Origin: Fragilaria crotonensis
Taxonomy: Eukaryota > Bacillariophyta > Fragilariophyceae > Fragilariales > Fragilariaceae
DNA: 64,000 bases
Direction of reading: 5' to 3'
NCBI GenBank assembly: GCA_022925895.1
Contig: JAKSYS010000016.1
Coordinates: 124,001 to 188,000, forward strand
Of this stretch, positions 12,489 through 23,900 are shown one piece after another (the first letter of the stretch is position 1; each line of letters starts with the position of its first letter). A program made the position numbers and the translations under genes. The notes below the pieces were generated by a model that had not been told where the DNA came from, made no database searches, and worked only from the letters and a program-made list of their open reading frames with translations.

Positions 12489-13007
12489 ATGTCGTCCAAT
12501 CGACGTGATAGTGATCTGATTGCGAAGTCGAAGAGAACATCGCCTTGCCAGGCATCAGTTTTGAGCATGGGATCATCGCCGCGGCTCTCGAACGACGAAC
12601 AAGACGCCGCTGGAGATGGGGATACTTCGGTTCCAGAGGGACGTAGTCCACGTGAATATCTGCCGTCCCAAAATCAGGCGATGGCACTCTTGTCTAGGGC
12701 TCTGATCCCATCAAAGCGAGAGGCATTTACTTTGCGCTTTCAGCAGAGTGTGACGAAGGAAGACAATCGGATTCTTGGTGAGCCCACAATATGCAACACT
12801 CCCACCAGATGGATTGCTGATGCTTTTGGATGCGACGAGCCTTTCCGTCTCCGTGAGATGGGTGACATGTTCCTAGTCATGGAACTATGTCTGATTATCT
12901 CGAAGAATTTTACGTCATGGACGTCATTCTTAACCGGCACCTTCGCCCCAAAGGAAAACCAGCAAGGAGTTTTCCCGAATGGGAAGTCTGACAAGGATGA
13001 CAACAAC

Positions 13008-13063
<56 letters not shown>

Positions 13064-14882
13064 CGTTAACATGAACGATGTCACTGACGATCCATATGGA
13101 GGCGACGACAATGATTGCTTGTTTGCGGGTAAGGGCGGGGATAAGAATAATAGTAAACTTCCCGTTGATCCGGACAAAGTTGTAACGGTCTGGTGTTACA
13201 AACCTGAGGACCTCAACGATGCATTCGATTACAAGTTCAGGACAATGATTCTGTTTATGCCTCAGTGTGGCGTGTTTTACTGTGCACGGGAGCGCCGCAA
13301 AGGTGATGCGGGGGTTGCAAAGTCACTCATTCCTCTCGACATGAGCTGGCTGCGCATGAAGAGAACGGTGACGCCGCTATCCAGCAGTGGTGTTACAGGA
13401 GTTGCCGAAGTCACGTACACATTTGGCAAGGATGGCTACGTGAAAAGGTTTTCGGATACCCGATGGTCTGCAAAGTACTATCGCGACTTCAACCGTGTGT
13501 CGGCTTGGAGGATTTCACTCCACAAAACAATTGCACGACGACAGAATCGCATAATCTATAGGGCAGTACAGTGTCATGACAGTGATGGTCCCATGCTGCC
13601 ACCGGACATTTTCAACGGCCAGGATATTGGCTGTTGGCCGCAAGGTGTTTTGAAGGCTGAGTATAACCGCCGTCTGGCGAGGTCCAACAGTGCGAGGATG
13701 AATGGCCGCCACTATGCCATGGGTTGCCACCACTTTAGGCTCCCTGAACAGTGTTGGATCATCGATCCAGCACTCGATCACTACGTGGATGTTTGGATTG
13801 ATGTTGACACTGTGGGTCATTGTGCTGATCGGCAGTCGGTGGTTATGATCAGGAACCTGATGGTCGTTGATGGCGAAGCCGACCGACAATCTGCTATGTA
13901 TCGTGACGAATGGGACCACCACACGCACCTACTTGGGGCATTGAACCACATCACATTCCACAACACTGTGTTGAACCGTCGACTGGGAAAGGGTGGGAGT
14001 GTGAGGTCTAAAGGTGGTGATGTTGGCACAATGCACGCCATTGGTACTGGCTTTGACTTTAATGGTGCGATGCGTCCCTATGCTTCGAATCTGATGGTTC
14101 CCGAGCGCCTTCTGCGAAATATGGTCCTTTGTTTGGCACGATGTGGGGGAAGTTTTCTTCCCTCAGGTGCTGGCTGTGATGAGGGACACGGAATCCGATA
14201 CTGGTCTCCAGCCTATCTCACCAATGGAAGGTGACCCCCATAAAAAACGTAGCGCAGGATTTACTATTGACATGAGTGTCAACCTTGGTAATTCGTCGCA
14301 CTTCGACGTGCACGACGCTTCACAAGGCTACAGTGTTTGGACGGAAGAGATTCCCGGCTGTGGTGCCAACTGGTATTTTGTTCTGCCGAACGTCCACGGC
14401 AAACGGGCACCCCGGCGGGGGGCACATGGAGAGCAATTGGAGGGGAAACCTTTCGCTGGCCTGGCTATTAAACTTGGACATGGTGTGGCAATCAGTTGGG
14501 ATGGTCGTGTAATCAGACACTGTACGTCGATCTCCCAGCCTGACGGACTCAGCGGTGGAAAAGTTGGTTTCGATCGCAAGAAGTTTGGTAACAAGCTGTA
14601 TGGAACGTTCACCGCCGCGAAGGAAAAGGTAGTGAAGGCAGGGGGAGAGCGCAGTGTCAGGCAAGCAACAAGTTGGGTGTTGTTGATTCTTGCGAGAAAG
14701 AAGTTGGCGATCATCAGAATGGAGACAGTAGCGTTCGTGGTGGCCATGACGAGGATGGTGCCGACAATGCGCATGAGCAGCATGATCCACAAGCGCATGC
14801 ACCAGAGGCCAAGGAGGCGGGGCCCTTGTCACAACAAGAGAACATTGATAACTACAGGATTCCAAAGAAGAGGCGTACATGA
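12489..14882 (+). CDS. Transposon-borne 2OG-Fe(II) dioxygenase-like protein, two single-base frame breaks
   Basis: Homologous to the protein at 32288-34687 over most of its length. Shared blocks include PTRWIADAFGC, the EYNRRLA..N..R..GRHYA..C stretch, GDVGTMHAIGT and a C-terminal block. That block (about 14270-14530) holds SSHFDVHDASQGYSVWTEE, NWYFVLPN and AISWDGRVIRHCTS: an H-x-D followed by a distal His and Arg, the layout of the double-stranded beta-helix dioxygenases. This assignment is my inference. An Asp tract (GAT repeat) sits at about residues 175-195. The frame changes at the G5 run 14145-14149 and again at the G5 run 14641-14645. After both changes the C-terminus ends in a basic PKKRRT, a likely nuclear signal, at 14882. 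The substrate is unknown; a DNA or histone base would suit a transposon gene. Confidence 0.65.
13009..13062. repeat. GAT/GATGAT trinucleotide microsatellite in coding sequence
   Basis: About 18 GAT units encode an uninterrupted Asp tract in the dioxygenase-like protein. The MULE homologue lacks it, so it is not required by the fold. Confidence 0.9.
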
Positions 14883-14966
14883 CGAAGTCCGCCACTTACT
14901 ACTACAGGATGATCGCAGGCTTCGAAATGTCATTCATGAATAAATGCTTGTCTATTGTTGGATTCT

Positions 14967-17900
14967 TTAGTACCTCCTACGCTTCTTCTTGTTCGCGTAA
15001 GGTTGCACCACTACCCCATCAGAATCTTCTTTGTTGTGGACGCTGTCATATTCATCATTGGCACCATCCTCCTCCTCGTTGTCGCCATCACCTTCGTCAT
15101 CAACATCACCTTCTTTGTCATCAACATCATCTTCGTCGTCATCAACATCATCTTCGTCGTCAACATCATCTTCATCATCAACATCATCTTCGTCGTCACC
15201 ATCATCTTTGTCATCAACATCATCTTCATCATCAACATCATCTTCGTTGTCAACATCATCTTCGTCGTCAACATCCTCTTCATCATCAACATTGTCTTCA
15301 TCGTCAACCTCTTCCTCCTCGTAGTCACTTTCTAACGAAGGTGAATCTCGCGATTCATGACACTTGTTGATCATCGAGTCCCATGACGTTACCCATTCGT
15401 CTTTCCTCCGGAAAAGGAAAAGGTAATACTCCTCCGCTCCGACATCGCGAATGCCTATGGTTGGTGCGACAAGGTTGTTGACGTTAACCATGAACAATGT
15501 TGGCTTTGATTTCGCATCCTTGCGATTTAGTTTGTAACGACCTATCATTGTGTTGGAGAATTCCCTCACTTCCTCGTCGATTGCATCAAAGGAGTGTATG
15601 AGAGCGTACACTCCTGCTTCTTTTATTGATGGCTGTCCCGATTCTTGAAGGGCAATCCGTGCACCTCGGGGCAAGTGACGAAGGTCAACAAAGGTGTGGA
15701 TAAATGCCGGTAGTGGATATTGGAAGCCGTGCCACTCAACCATTGCATGGTCATTCCAAGGTTTGCCATCGTATATGCTTGGATGTGCACGATACTTATG
15801 CCCATTGACGCAAATGAACTCTGTGAAGCATGGAAGCTTCCCATCGGTCAAAAAGGGCAGCAAACAATGTTGCCCAAGGAAATGCATTGCACTGCGAGAC
15901 AAGGAGTCGCCACCAGGATTGTCTGTGGGATACGTCCGATTCCAGCGGAAGCTAGGGCTTGGATCCCCAACCCTCCGTGAGATTGTGAATTGTCGGCCAG
16001 ACATTGTTGGAAGTGCATCGTCTTCACCGGACTTTCCAGCAGCAGTCGCAAAAGAACTACCGCCCTTGTGAATGATATCCTGCTGCATGTCTTGCCATGC
16101 GGAGGCAATAGCAAGGTTTTCGATGTACCTGTGTGCCGCCTGCCTTGTGAATGTCTTCGCACGTTTTTGGGTGTTCCTTGCCGTGATCTTTGATAGAGGT
16201 ATGTGTGCTGATTCGGCATAGGCACTATTAACGTTCTCAGGAACCCCATGATCGAGGATGTCTTCGCTGAGGTGTAGGACCAAGTGGGTCTTGATAGTGT
16301 TATTGCCCATTCCACTCGCTCTCGGTGAGACACTTGCCATTTGACGCATCAGCCACTGCACTGCACAATGTGATTTTGTGACTTGCGCTTTTGAAATGGT
16401 GGATTGCTTCATCCATTGGTGCCACTGGAGGAGGGATGATACAACGAGTATCCAATCCGCAAGATGTGCCTCGTTGCTCAGCCTTTGTAGTTCTGGGTCC
16501 TTAACTTTCAACTTCTTTGGGTCCTTGACTTTCGACTTGTTCTTCGACTTCTTTGCACCGTTTTTGGGTGGCAGGGGCGGTGTGAATATTTGTCTGAATC
16601 TGGTTGTGTGCATTGCAAACAACTTCACCAACAGGCATCCTGTTATCTCGTGCCCCATCAAATTGGTGCCGGAAGAAAATCCTTTTGGGAAGTTCATTCT
16701 TGGGAGATCGCGGTCGCTGTGTCGTGACAATCGCCCACCAATGGAAGCACACAGTCGATCATAATATTTCAGGGACAAGGAGTCGCGACCGCCTGCTTGA
16801 GCTGCGAACGCTTCGAGACAGTATTTAAACCAGCCCAAGGAAATGAGGTGCAACATCTCACCAGGACACGCCCCAAATATTCCCCTCTTATTATGGAGAC
16901 CAAAACGAACCTTGTCAAAGCCGTTGACCAGATAGTTCTGCGACATTGCTTTCAGCCCTTCCAAATCACCCGATCTGACCAGCTTGTTGATAGCAGCTGG
17001 ATTCCTGTGGCGATACTTCGCCTTTGAGTATCCAGATTCAAGGGTGGGACATTCGCACACGCGACAAAGTTGCTTAACGGAGCTGAAGCGAGCTGTATAA
17101 TGCCCACATAGACGATCATGGCCCTCAGTATCGCCAATTATGAATGGGATGTAAGGATGCAGTACAATGGGATAAACCTTCCCATCGTAATGTAACATCC
17201 AATTGAATCCCTTGCGTTGCAAGTCAAGGAAGCCGGATTCTTCGAGGATGAACTTGATCTGCATGTGCATCTCGTTAAGGATGTAAGTGGACCAGCTCAC
17301 ATTGGGAATAGACTTCAGTGCAACTTGACCAATAACAGTGCCGTCAGGAACATCGGCAGCCATGGTGGGAGCAAACCCAGACTTTCTACCTTTTTTGCTT
17401 GTCGGCTTGTGTGCTGGAAATTGGCATATATAGCCAAGGATTCGCATTGCGCTATGCTGCGATCGAACACCATGCTTGAGAAGGCCATGAGATATAGTCA
17501 TGGGTTCCATCTGCATCCGACCATATGTGTCTACTTGTGTCTTGTCCATTGCTACGACTGTTGGTAAAATCATGTCGACACCCTTTTCTTGACAAGTTCT
17601 TTGTACGTCCTGCGGTAACAACGACCTGTATTGATGTCTCCAATGTCACCAGACTTTGAGGGTTCAACAAAAGGATCCTTATGTTCATGAAACAAATAGT
17701 TTTCGTCGCGATTCAGAAGAGGGCACGAGAGGAGAGATGCGAAGACTTGAGAGGCATCAAAATACACCATGGATACGATCCTCTTTGAATAAGGCAGATA
17801 GAGCTGCTTCTCCTTTGGTATTAATCCCTTCATGTTGTACCTGCAATACAACTTTTGTACAACCTTCTCTCGGGATGGTTGGCAGTCCACCTGGAATATA

Positions 17901-18567
17901 TGTCCATTACTGTTGGCTTGAGCTGACCAATTAAGAATACGAGTAAATGCATTGAGAGGTGCATTTAGCTCCTTGAGAAGGTGTAGCAATTCAATATGGA
18001 CCTTTTCCTCTCGAGAGAATCGGTCGAGGCCAAGTGGATTTGAACGCAACTCAAGCAGTTCCTCATACAGTTTCAGCACACATCGATCGGGTGCCCCTTC
18101 TCCGTCAACGTGAGGATCTTCTCCTCATTGTTCCAAGGAAGTGCATCATCTAATGATGGGAATCCATCCTCGCGATCATCTTCAATCTTACCATCCTCGA
18201 AACAACGCTCTTTGCTAGTCCTGGCTATACCTGATGATGCGTCCACTTTTGACGATTGCACGTTCGTCTTTCGAGTCAATGCTGGACCATTTGCCGGCTT
18301 CCTTGTCGAAGAAAGATTCCCAGAAAGTGGATGAGTCACAGATGACAAATCATTTGATGAAAGCCGTCCGCTTCTCCTTAGTGGTGAGGATTGTGTTGCC
18401 GCATCATTGTTACGAAGAACACTACCAGAAATGAACTCGTGGCATGTTGTGTAGAGCTGCTCGCAAATGGGACTCTGAGCAATGTGAGTTGAAAGCCTCT
18501 TGAACAATCGATGACAACCAGCACATCGCGAAGAAGAGGTAATACCACTAGTTGAGCCCGATGCCAT
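14967..18567 (-). CDS. Plavaka/CMC-like DDE transposase, frame broken twice
   Basis: Read from ATG 18567. The N-terminus has a Cys/His cluster (CAGCHRLFKRLSTHIAQSPIC), the small zinc finger that opens transposases of this type, then a basic linker. The second segment (18079-17570) carries the block ending GDIGDINTGRCYRRTYKELV. The third (17621 to 14967) holds VVAMDKTQVD (probable first catalytic Asp), MEPMTISHGLLKHGVRS, CPGEMLHLISLGWFKY and AESAHIPLSKITARNTQKRA, typical of this transposase family as I know it. The C-terminus is a long Asp/Glu tract. The frame changes near 18073 and near 17600, the latter at a GGG run. The role is excision and integration of the element. Its end converges on the dioxygenase-like gene. 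Confidence 0.85.
15040..15325. repeat. Acidic trinucleotide-rich tract (Asp/Glu/Val repeats)
   Basis: Plus-strand CATCATCTTCGTCGTCAA-type repeats encode alternating Asp, Glu and Val at the C-terminus of the transposase. Long ORFs on the other strand here are side effects of the repeat. Confidence 0.85.
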
Positions 18568-18573
18568 TTTCAA

Positions 18574-19078
18574 GAAACAATTTTAGAAACAAGCTGTGAG
18601 ATTTTGCATGTGCACAAAAAATGCTGTAAAATGAAACAAATGCCTTGAAGATATAAAATAAGAATTGCGACGAGTAAAGAAACCACTTGGCAGGAATTCA
18701 CAATTCTATTTCAATAGCCTCGAGGAAAATGGTAAGAAAACGAAAGATGTTTTCGAAGATGCGGGAAAATGTTGAGGCTTTGAATCGACAATTGAGTAAT
18801 CGAAAATCAAACAATTTTATGAAAGAACTCAATGTTGTTAAGAAATCATCCACTGTTGTTTTGATCATCATAATTGTGATATACTGAACAAAATTTTCTT
18901 CTATTTGTTATCATTACAACACGAATGCTATACATCCAATAGATGTTCGTTAAGACAAACATTAAAGTGTCGGAGACTTACAAAAGACGCCGTATTAATG
19001 TATGAAACCGCCATAAAATAATACATATCAAACAAATATTGTGAATATGCAACAAATTTCTCAATAAAAAATGACAAC
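18574..19078. other. Non-coding right end of 10-kb transposon
   Basis: About 500 AT-rich bases between the transposase start and the right inverted end. This is the expected transposase promoter and subterminal region. A 66-codon plus-strand ORF (18687-18887) has no recognisable features. Confidence 0.5.
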
Positions 19079-19102
19079 CTAAACAAAACGTACCTTCTGA
19101 TG
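19079..19102 (-). repeat. Right terminal inverted repeat of 10-kb transposon
   Basis: It ends ACGTACCTTCTGATG and is the inverse of 9104-9127 with two mismatches. TG follows, then the heptamer array in register. Confidence 0.92.
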
Positions 19103-19104
19103 TG

Positions 19105-20019
19105 GTTCATGGTTCATGGTTCATGGTTCATGGTTCATGGTTCATGGTTCATGGTTCATGGTTCATGGTTCATGGTTCATGGTTCATGGTTCATGGTTCA
19201 TGGTTCATGGTTCATGGTTCATGGTTCATGGTTCATGGTTCATGGTTCATGGTTCATGGTTCATAGTTCATGGTTCATGGTTCATGGTTCATGGTTCATG
19301 GTTCATAGTTCATGGTTCATGGTTCATGGTTCATGGTTCATGGTTCATGGTTCATGGTTCATGGTTCATGGTTCATGGTTCATGGTTCATGGTTCATGGT
19401 TCATGGTTCATGGTTCATGGTTCATGGTTCATGGTTCATGGTTCATGGTTCATGGTTCATGGTTCATGGTTCATGGTTCATGGTTCATGGTTCATGGTTC
19501 ATGGTTCATGGTTCATGGTTCATGGTTCATGGTTCATGGTTCATGGTTCATGGTTCATGGTTCATGGTTCATGGTTCATGGTTCATGGTTCATGGTTCAT
19601 GGTTCACGGTTCACGGTTCACGGTTCACGGTTCACGGTTCACGGTTCACGGTTCACGGTTCACGGTTCACGGTTCACGGTTCACGGTTCACGGTTCACGG
19701 TTCACGGTTCAGGGTTCAGGGTTCAGGGTTCAGGGTTCAGGGTTCAGGGTTCAGGGTTCAGGGTTCAGGGTTCAGGGTTCAGGGTTCAGGGTTCAGGGTT
19801 CATGGTTCAGGGTTCATGGTTCATGGTTCATGGTTCATGGTTCAGGGTTCAGGGTTCATGGTTCAGGGTTCAGGGTTCAGGGTTCAGGGTTCAGGGTTCA
19901 GGGTTCAGGGTTCAGGGTTCAGGGTTCAGGGTTCAGGGTTCAGGGTTCAGGGTTCAGGGTTCAGGGTTCAGGGTTCAGGGTTCAGGGTTCAGGGTTCAGG
20001 GTTCAGGGTTCAGGGTTCA
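19105..20019. repeat. Heptamer tandem array, right part, with three variant blocks
   Basis: About 130 copies of a 7-bp unit. The block to about 19605 is GGTTCAT (with GGTTCATAG variants near 19260 and 19305). About 15 copies of GGTTCAC follow (19606-19710), then GGTTCAG to 20019, with a few GGTTCAT units mixed in at 19798-19862. Only one position of the unit varies. Ordered blocks of a variant are what unequal exchange or slippage produces. Confidence 0.97.
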
Positions 20020-20979
20020 AGAAGTCACTCCGAGGAGTCATATTTGACGTGAAATAATATGAACATCATGCGATCATGCAAGTCCTCCAGAGTCGCACTT
20101 GTACCAGGTACTCGTACTCCGGACCAGAGGATAGTGAGGATGAGTACAGGTGTAGTGAGTACAGTGATTCTGAGTACTGTAGAGCCCAAGGCAGAAGTTC
20201 ATTAAGTTTGTTTTACCGTTTTACCGGACGTCTACAAGGTACTCGTACTGGTACAGAAGGGTCGTATACTTGTTGTTGTTTTATATGATATACCAGGTAC
20301 TCAAGTATTTTTTCATATCGCAAATGTATGATCTTCATGATTAACGATTAAAATGCATGTAGAACTCGAACTTGTATGTTGATTCGTATTACTTAGGTAC
20401 TTTCTTCTTGACCTACATGCTTGTTATTCGAAGGGGGGTCGTGGCAACTTTTTTGAATACACCAATGTACGTACGTACTGAGTATCACATATGATCTGGG
20501 ATAGTCGAGTAGTCAATGATACCGTACTGGTACTACGATTACCATGTACAATATAAAACTCAAACAAGACTTCTCTAGTAGAGTCATAGAGTCGGTGACG
20601 TAGGAGAGTCGTGTCCTCGGTTCAGTTGTCGATAGTCACGTTTCAGACATAGGTTAACTTATTTCATGTCGCATGTCGCATCTTGCATTTGCCGAAAAAG
20701 GTGTACGTCGTACTCTGAATCTCTGAATACATACAATACATATGATAGCTCCCTGGTACAACAGTATGTCATTCATATACTCGTAGTAGTTTTCTGATGG
20801 GTGCTTCTCGATGTACTCCGAGTACATACTCAGTTTGAAGTGTACTCCACGACCCTGCACGGAACTTGTACATATGTGTAGTACTCCAGTACGTTGGACG
20901 AGTTACGAACCACGTGCTCAGAGATGAACATGCTACGTAGCAGGTACTAGTACTCGGAGTACCTGGTAGCTCACAAAAA
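20020..20979. other. Intergenic, GTAC-rich
   Basis: No convincing gene. The stretch is rich in GTAC and AGTAC words (for example CCAGGTACTCGTACTCCGG near 20105, and many near 20460-20560 and 20880-20965). It probably contains the promoter of the gene starting at 20980. Confidence 0.5.
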
Positions 20980-23900
20980 ATGAGAATGCCGAAAAGCACT
21001 CCCGGTAGCATCGCGCGATTCGCCGCTGTCGTCGTTGCGACGAATCTTCTAGCCGCTTTCGCCACTCTCGTCACAGTTGTATCCTTGTATCAGAGCTATA
21101 CCAGTACTCATATCATTGATGGTCGGAGTGCATCGAACCTCAATGTCGAGCGAGAAACTCGAAAGTGTTGCAAGTGTTTCGATGCATACTTCGGTACGCA
21201 GTTCTATTGTCCTTCATTTGAAGGATCGTTTGACATCTACACTTCCGGTCTCGTCGAAGTTAGCAACTCAAATCAAAACTCTCTATGCACTATCACTGAG
21301 ATTACGAAAGATTCTTTCCTCAAGCCAGTGGCACGCTCCTACAATGGCATGAACTGGGAGGCATCACCTGGAGACTATTCCGCTGTTGCCATTGCATGTG
21401 GTGCCAGTGGGTCATGTAATGTGTCTCTACCACTCTTGCCAGCTGGCTCTCGCTTCCAGATAACAACGTTCAAGCCACCGTCCTACACTGTTTCAGATGA
21501 AGTGGCTCGTTTTCTAGAACAAGCCACGTTCGGGCCAACATTGAACGACATTTCACTTTTCACCAGCAGTAGCATACTTCAGCTGTCCTTTGCGAACTGG
21601 ATCAAGACTCAACAAGCGTCAGTTCCTCTCACTTCCCATCGTGAATACTATCGCCGTCGCGTGAACTCTCGCTTTGAATACGCGACACCGATGGCAGCGG
21701 TGGCTCATCCTTGTCAAGCAGGTGCGCGCTACAGACGATTCGCATTCGCGTCAAAGGATCTCTACAAAATCCTCACAATCCAGACAGTTGGATCGTACAC
21801 CAAGCTGATTGTGGATGGGTTTGTTCGTACTGTGGTCAATGGGCCGGTAGTAGCCGTAAGCGGAGGTGCAGTGTTCGCCGACGGAAAGTAAGTTCGAGAT
21901 CGGGATGCTACTGATGTACCAGTTGGCGTGTTTGGATAGCTCTTACCTCGTGTCGCTCACTCATTCCTTCACTTATCACCCATCGCCTAATGCACTTGCA
22001 GATACCGCATATGCGGTGACCGCACTCCAAGACCTTGGATAGGAGGCGCAGTCTATCTTGAAGACTCGCTTGTTCGTTGCATAGCGGTCAATTTCAACCG
22101 TCAAGGAGGAAATCCTACAATTCAGTTTGTAGGTGGAGACCCACCCCAGACTGTCATTAAAATTGCAACAAGTGATGCGAGTGTCATGCTTCGCGCAGTT
22201 GATCAGCAATACTACGCATCTGTTGCGAATGCAGCTACGGCCGTCCAGGACCTGCTGGTTGTCTCCAACCTCACCGATCCCATCTGCTCCAAGTTGTCTC
22301 AACCTGGAAATCCATTGGATTTGGTGCTGCTGCATTACGACGGCAATTACTGGATTCACGATCCTCGTCATGTAAGTTGTATTTGTCTCTTGACTGCAGT
22401 GGAATCTTCCGCCTCCTTATCTTATAAGGTTTGTTGGTCGCCCGCAGGAACTCCTCGATAACACGCTCGAGTCGCCCTCACCAGATGGCGGGGGAAGCGT
22501 CTCCAAGGCTACTGCCAATTTTGGAAATCCGTACTTCAGTACTCTTTGTTCCAACGTGGCGCCTTCGTTCTTGAATGGGAACAATTGCATCCTCAGCAGT
22601 AGCGCGGACACGTGCTCCGTTGGCTCTGGTTTCGTCACGAGCTCCGTAGCACTCATTCCCCTCAATGCAACCACCATGAGACTCCTGTACACGGAATCAG
22701 GCGCAGGGGATGTTGGGACGTTGTTTCTCTATGCTATCGATGGACTCAGAATTGATAGCGATGTTACAGTTGCTCCACCTTGTCAGCAAAACGCCAAGTC
22801 GCGATGGATAAAGGTAGACTGCACGAATTCAATTGTCGATCCGAGCACTCAATCCCTTTTTGGAAATTTGATAGCGACTGCCCTCAAGACCAATACGAAT
22901 CCAAATGTTCTCGATGTGACCATGCCTATGACATTCACTTGCCCAACGAGTGAAGCAACGCAAGTGGGCTTCACAGTTGCTGATCCAACTGGGCAATGCT
23001 GGCGTAATGTGCACCCTGATCACCTCAATGTCTACGATTTTACATCTTGGACAAGAAGCCATCCTGGAAACGCCCTCAATTACAACCCAATCAAGCAGGT
23101 TGCATTGGATGGCTTGACGACCCTTTCTTTCCCCAGTTGGCACGGGTTGGAGCGATGGCAAGCCAACAAAGGACGCTTTCGCCTGGTGGGTAGATTGGGT
23201 GACATGTTCAACTACTATACCATCCCCCCTGCCTATCGGACTGCAGCCTTCAACATTGGCGTTGGCTTCAATCCCGTACCGCCGGTTGTACCAAACAACC
23301 AGACTGCTGTTTCATCCATAGCACCACTCGTCTGCGGCAGCCCCAACGAAGTTGCGAACGACGCTGCATTGGGTGGGAGTGACTATTACGGGGCATTCGT
23401 CACGTGGGCTCAATATTTTTCGACCACATTTGATAATGAATTATTCAAGCAAAGAAAGTACGTTTGGTCAAGCGTTGCTCTGGAAGCCAGCGATCAATTG
23501 AGACAACGCGTCGCATGGGCGCTGTCGCAAATTCTTGTTATCAGCCCAACTGGTGTTCGGAGGGGGCTCACCATGACAGAGATTTATGTTGTTTACTACG
23601 ACATTTTCGTCAGGAACGCCTTTGGAAACTATCGGGATGTCCTCAAGGAAGTTTCCTACAGTTCCCTTATGGCTGACATGCTCACCTTCAAAGGTTCAAA
23701 ATCTACAGCGTATGAGTTCGATACGTCCGGCACAGTCAAGTACGCCGACGAGAACTATGCTCGCGAAATAATGCAGCTCTTTACCATTGGATTGTACCGA
23801 CTGCTGCCCAATGGGAATAAAGTCCGCGATGCCCAAGGTCAACCAATTCAGGTGTACTCTAACGAGGACATTGTTGAATATGCTCGTGCGTGGACAGGAT

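Larger units (their letters stand above)
9104..19102. mobile_element. 10-kb Plavaka/CMC-like DNA transposon inserted in the heptamer array
   Basis: The ends are a 24-bp imperfect inverted repeat starting CATCAGAAGGT (22 of 24 bases match). TG lies on each side (9102-9103 and 19103-19104). Removing the element and one TG restores a perfect heptamer register, which fixes both ends and shows a 2-bp target duplication. Inside are a low-complexity accessory gene (minus), the dioxygenase-like gene (plus) and the transposase (minus). The last two converge with 3' ends less than 100 bp apart. A short target duplication suits the CMC group (family knowledge). The clean ends and few breaks suggest a recent insertion. 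Confidence 0.92.

Noticed and set aside
14879-15370. Plus-strand His/Leu- and Ile/Val-rich ORFs
   Set aside because: Antisense of the acidic repeat at the transposase C-terminus.
8426-20019. CRISPR array or telomere
   Set aside because: No spacers between units; the unit is not the TTAGGG or TTTAGGG telomere repeat and lies inside gene-bearing DNA.
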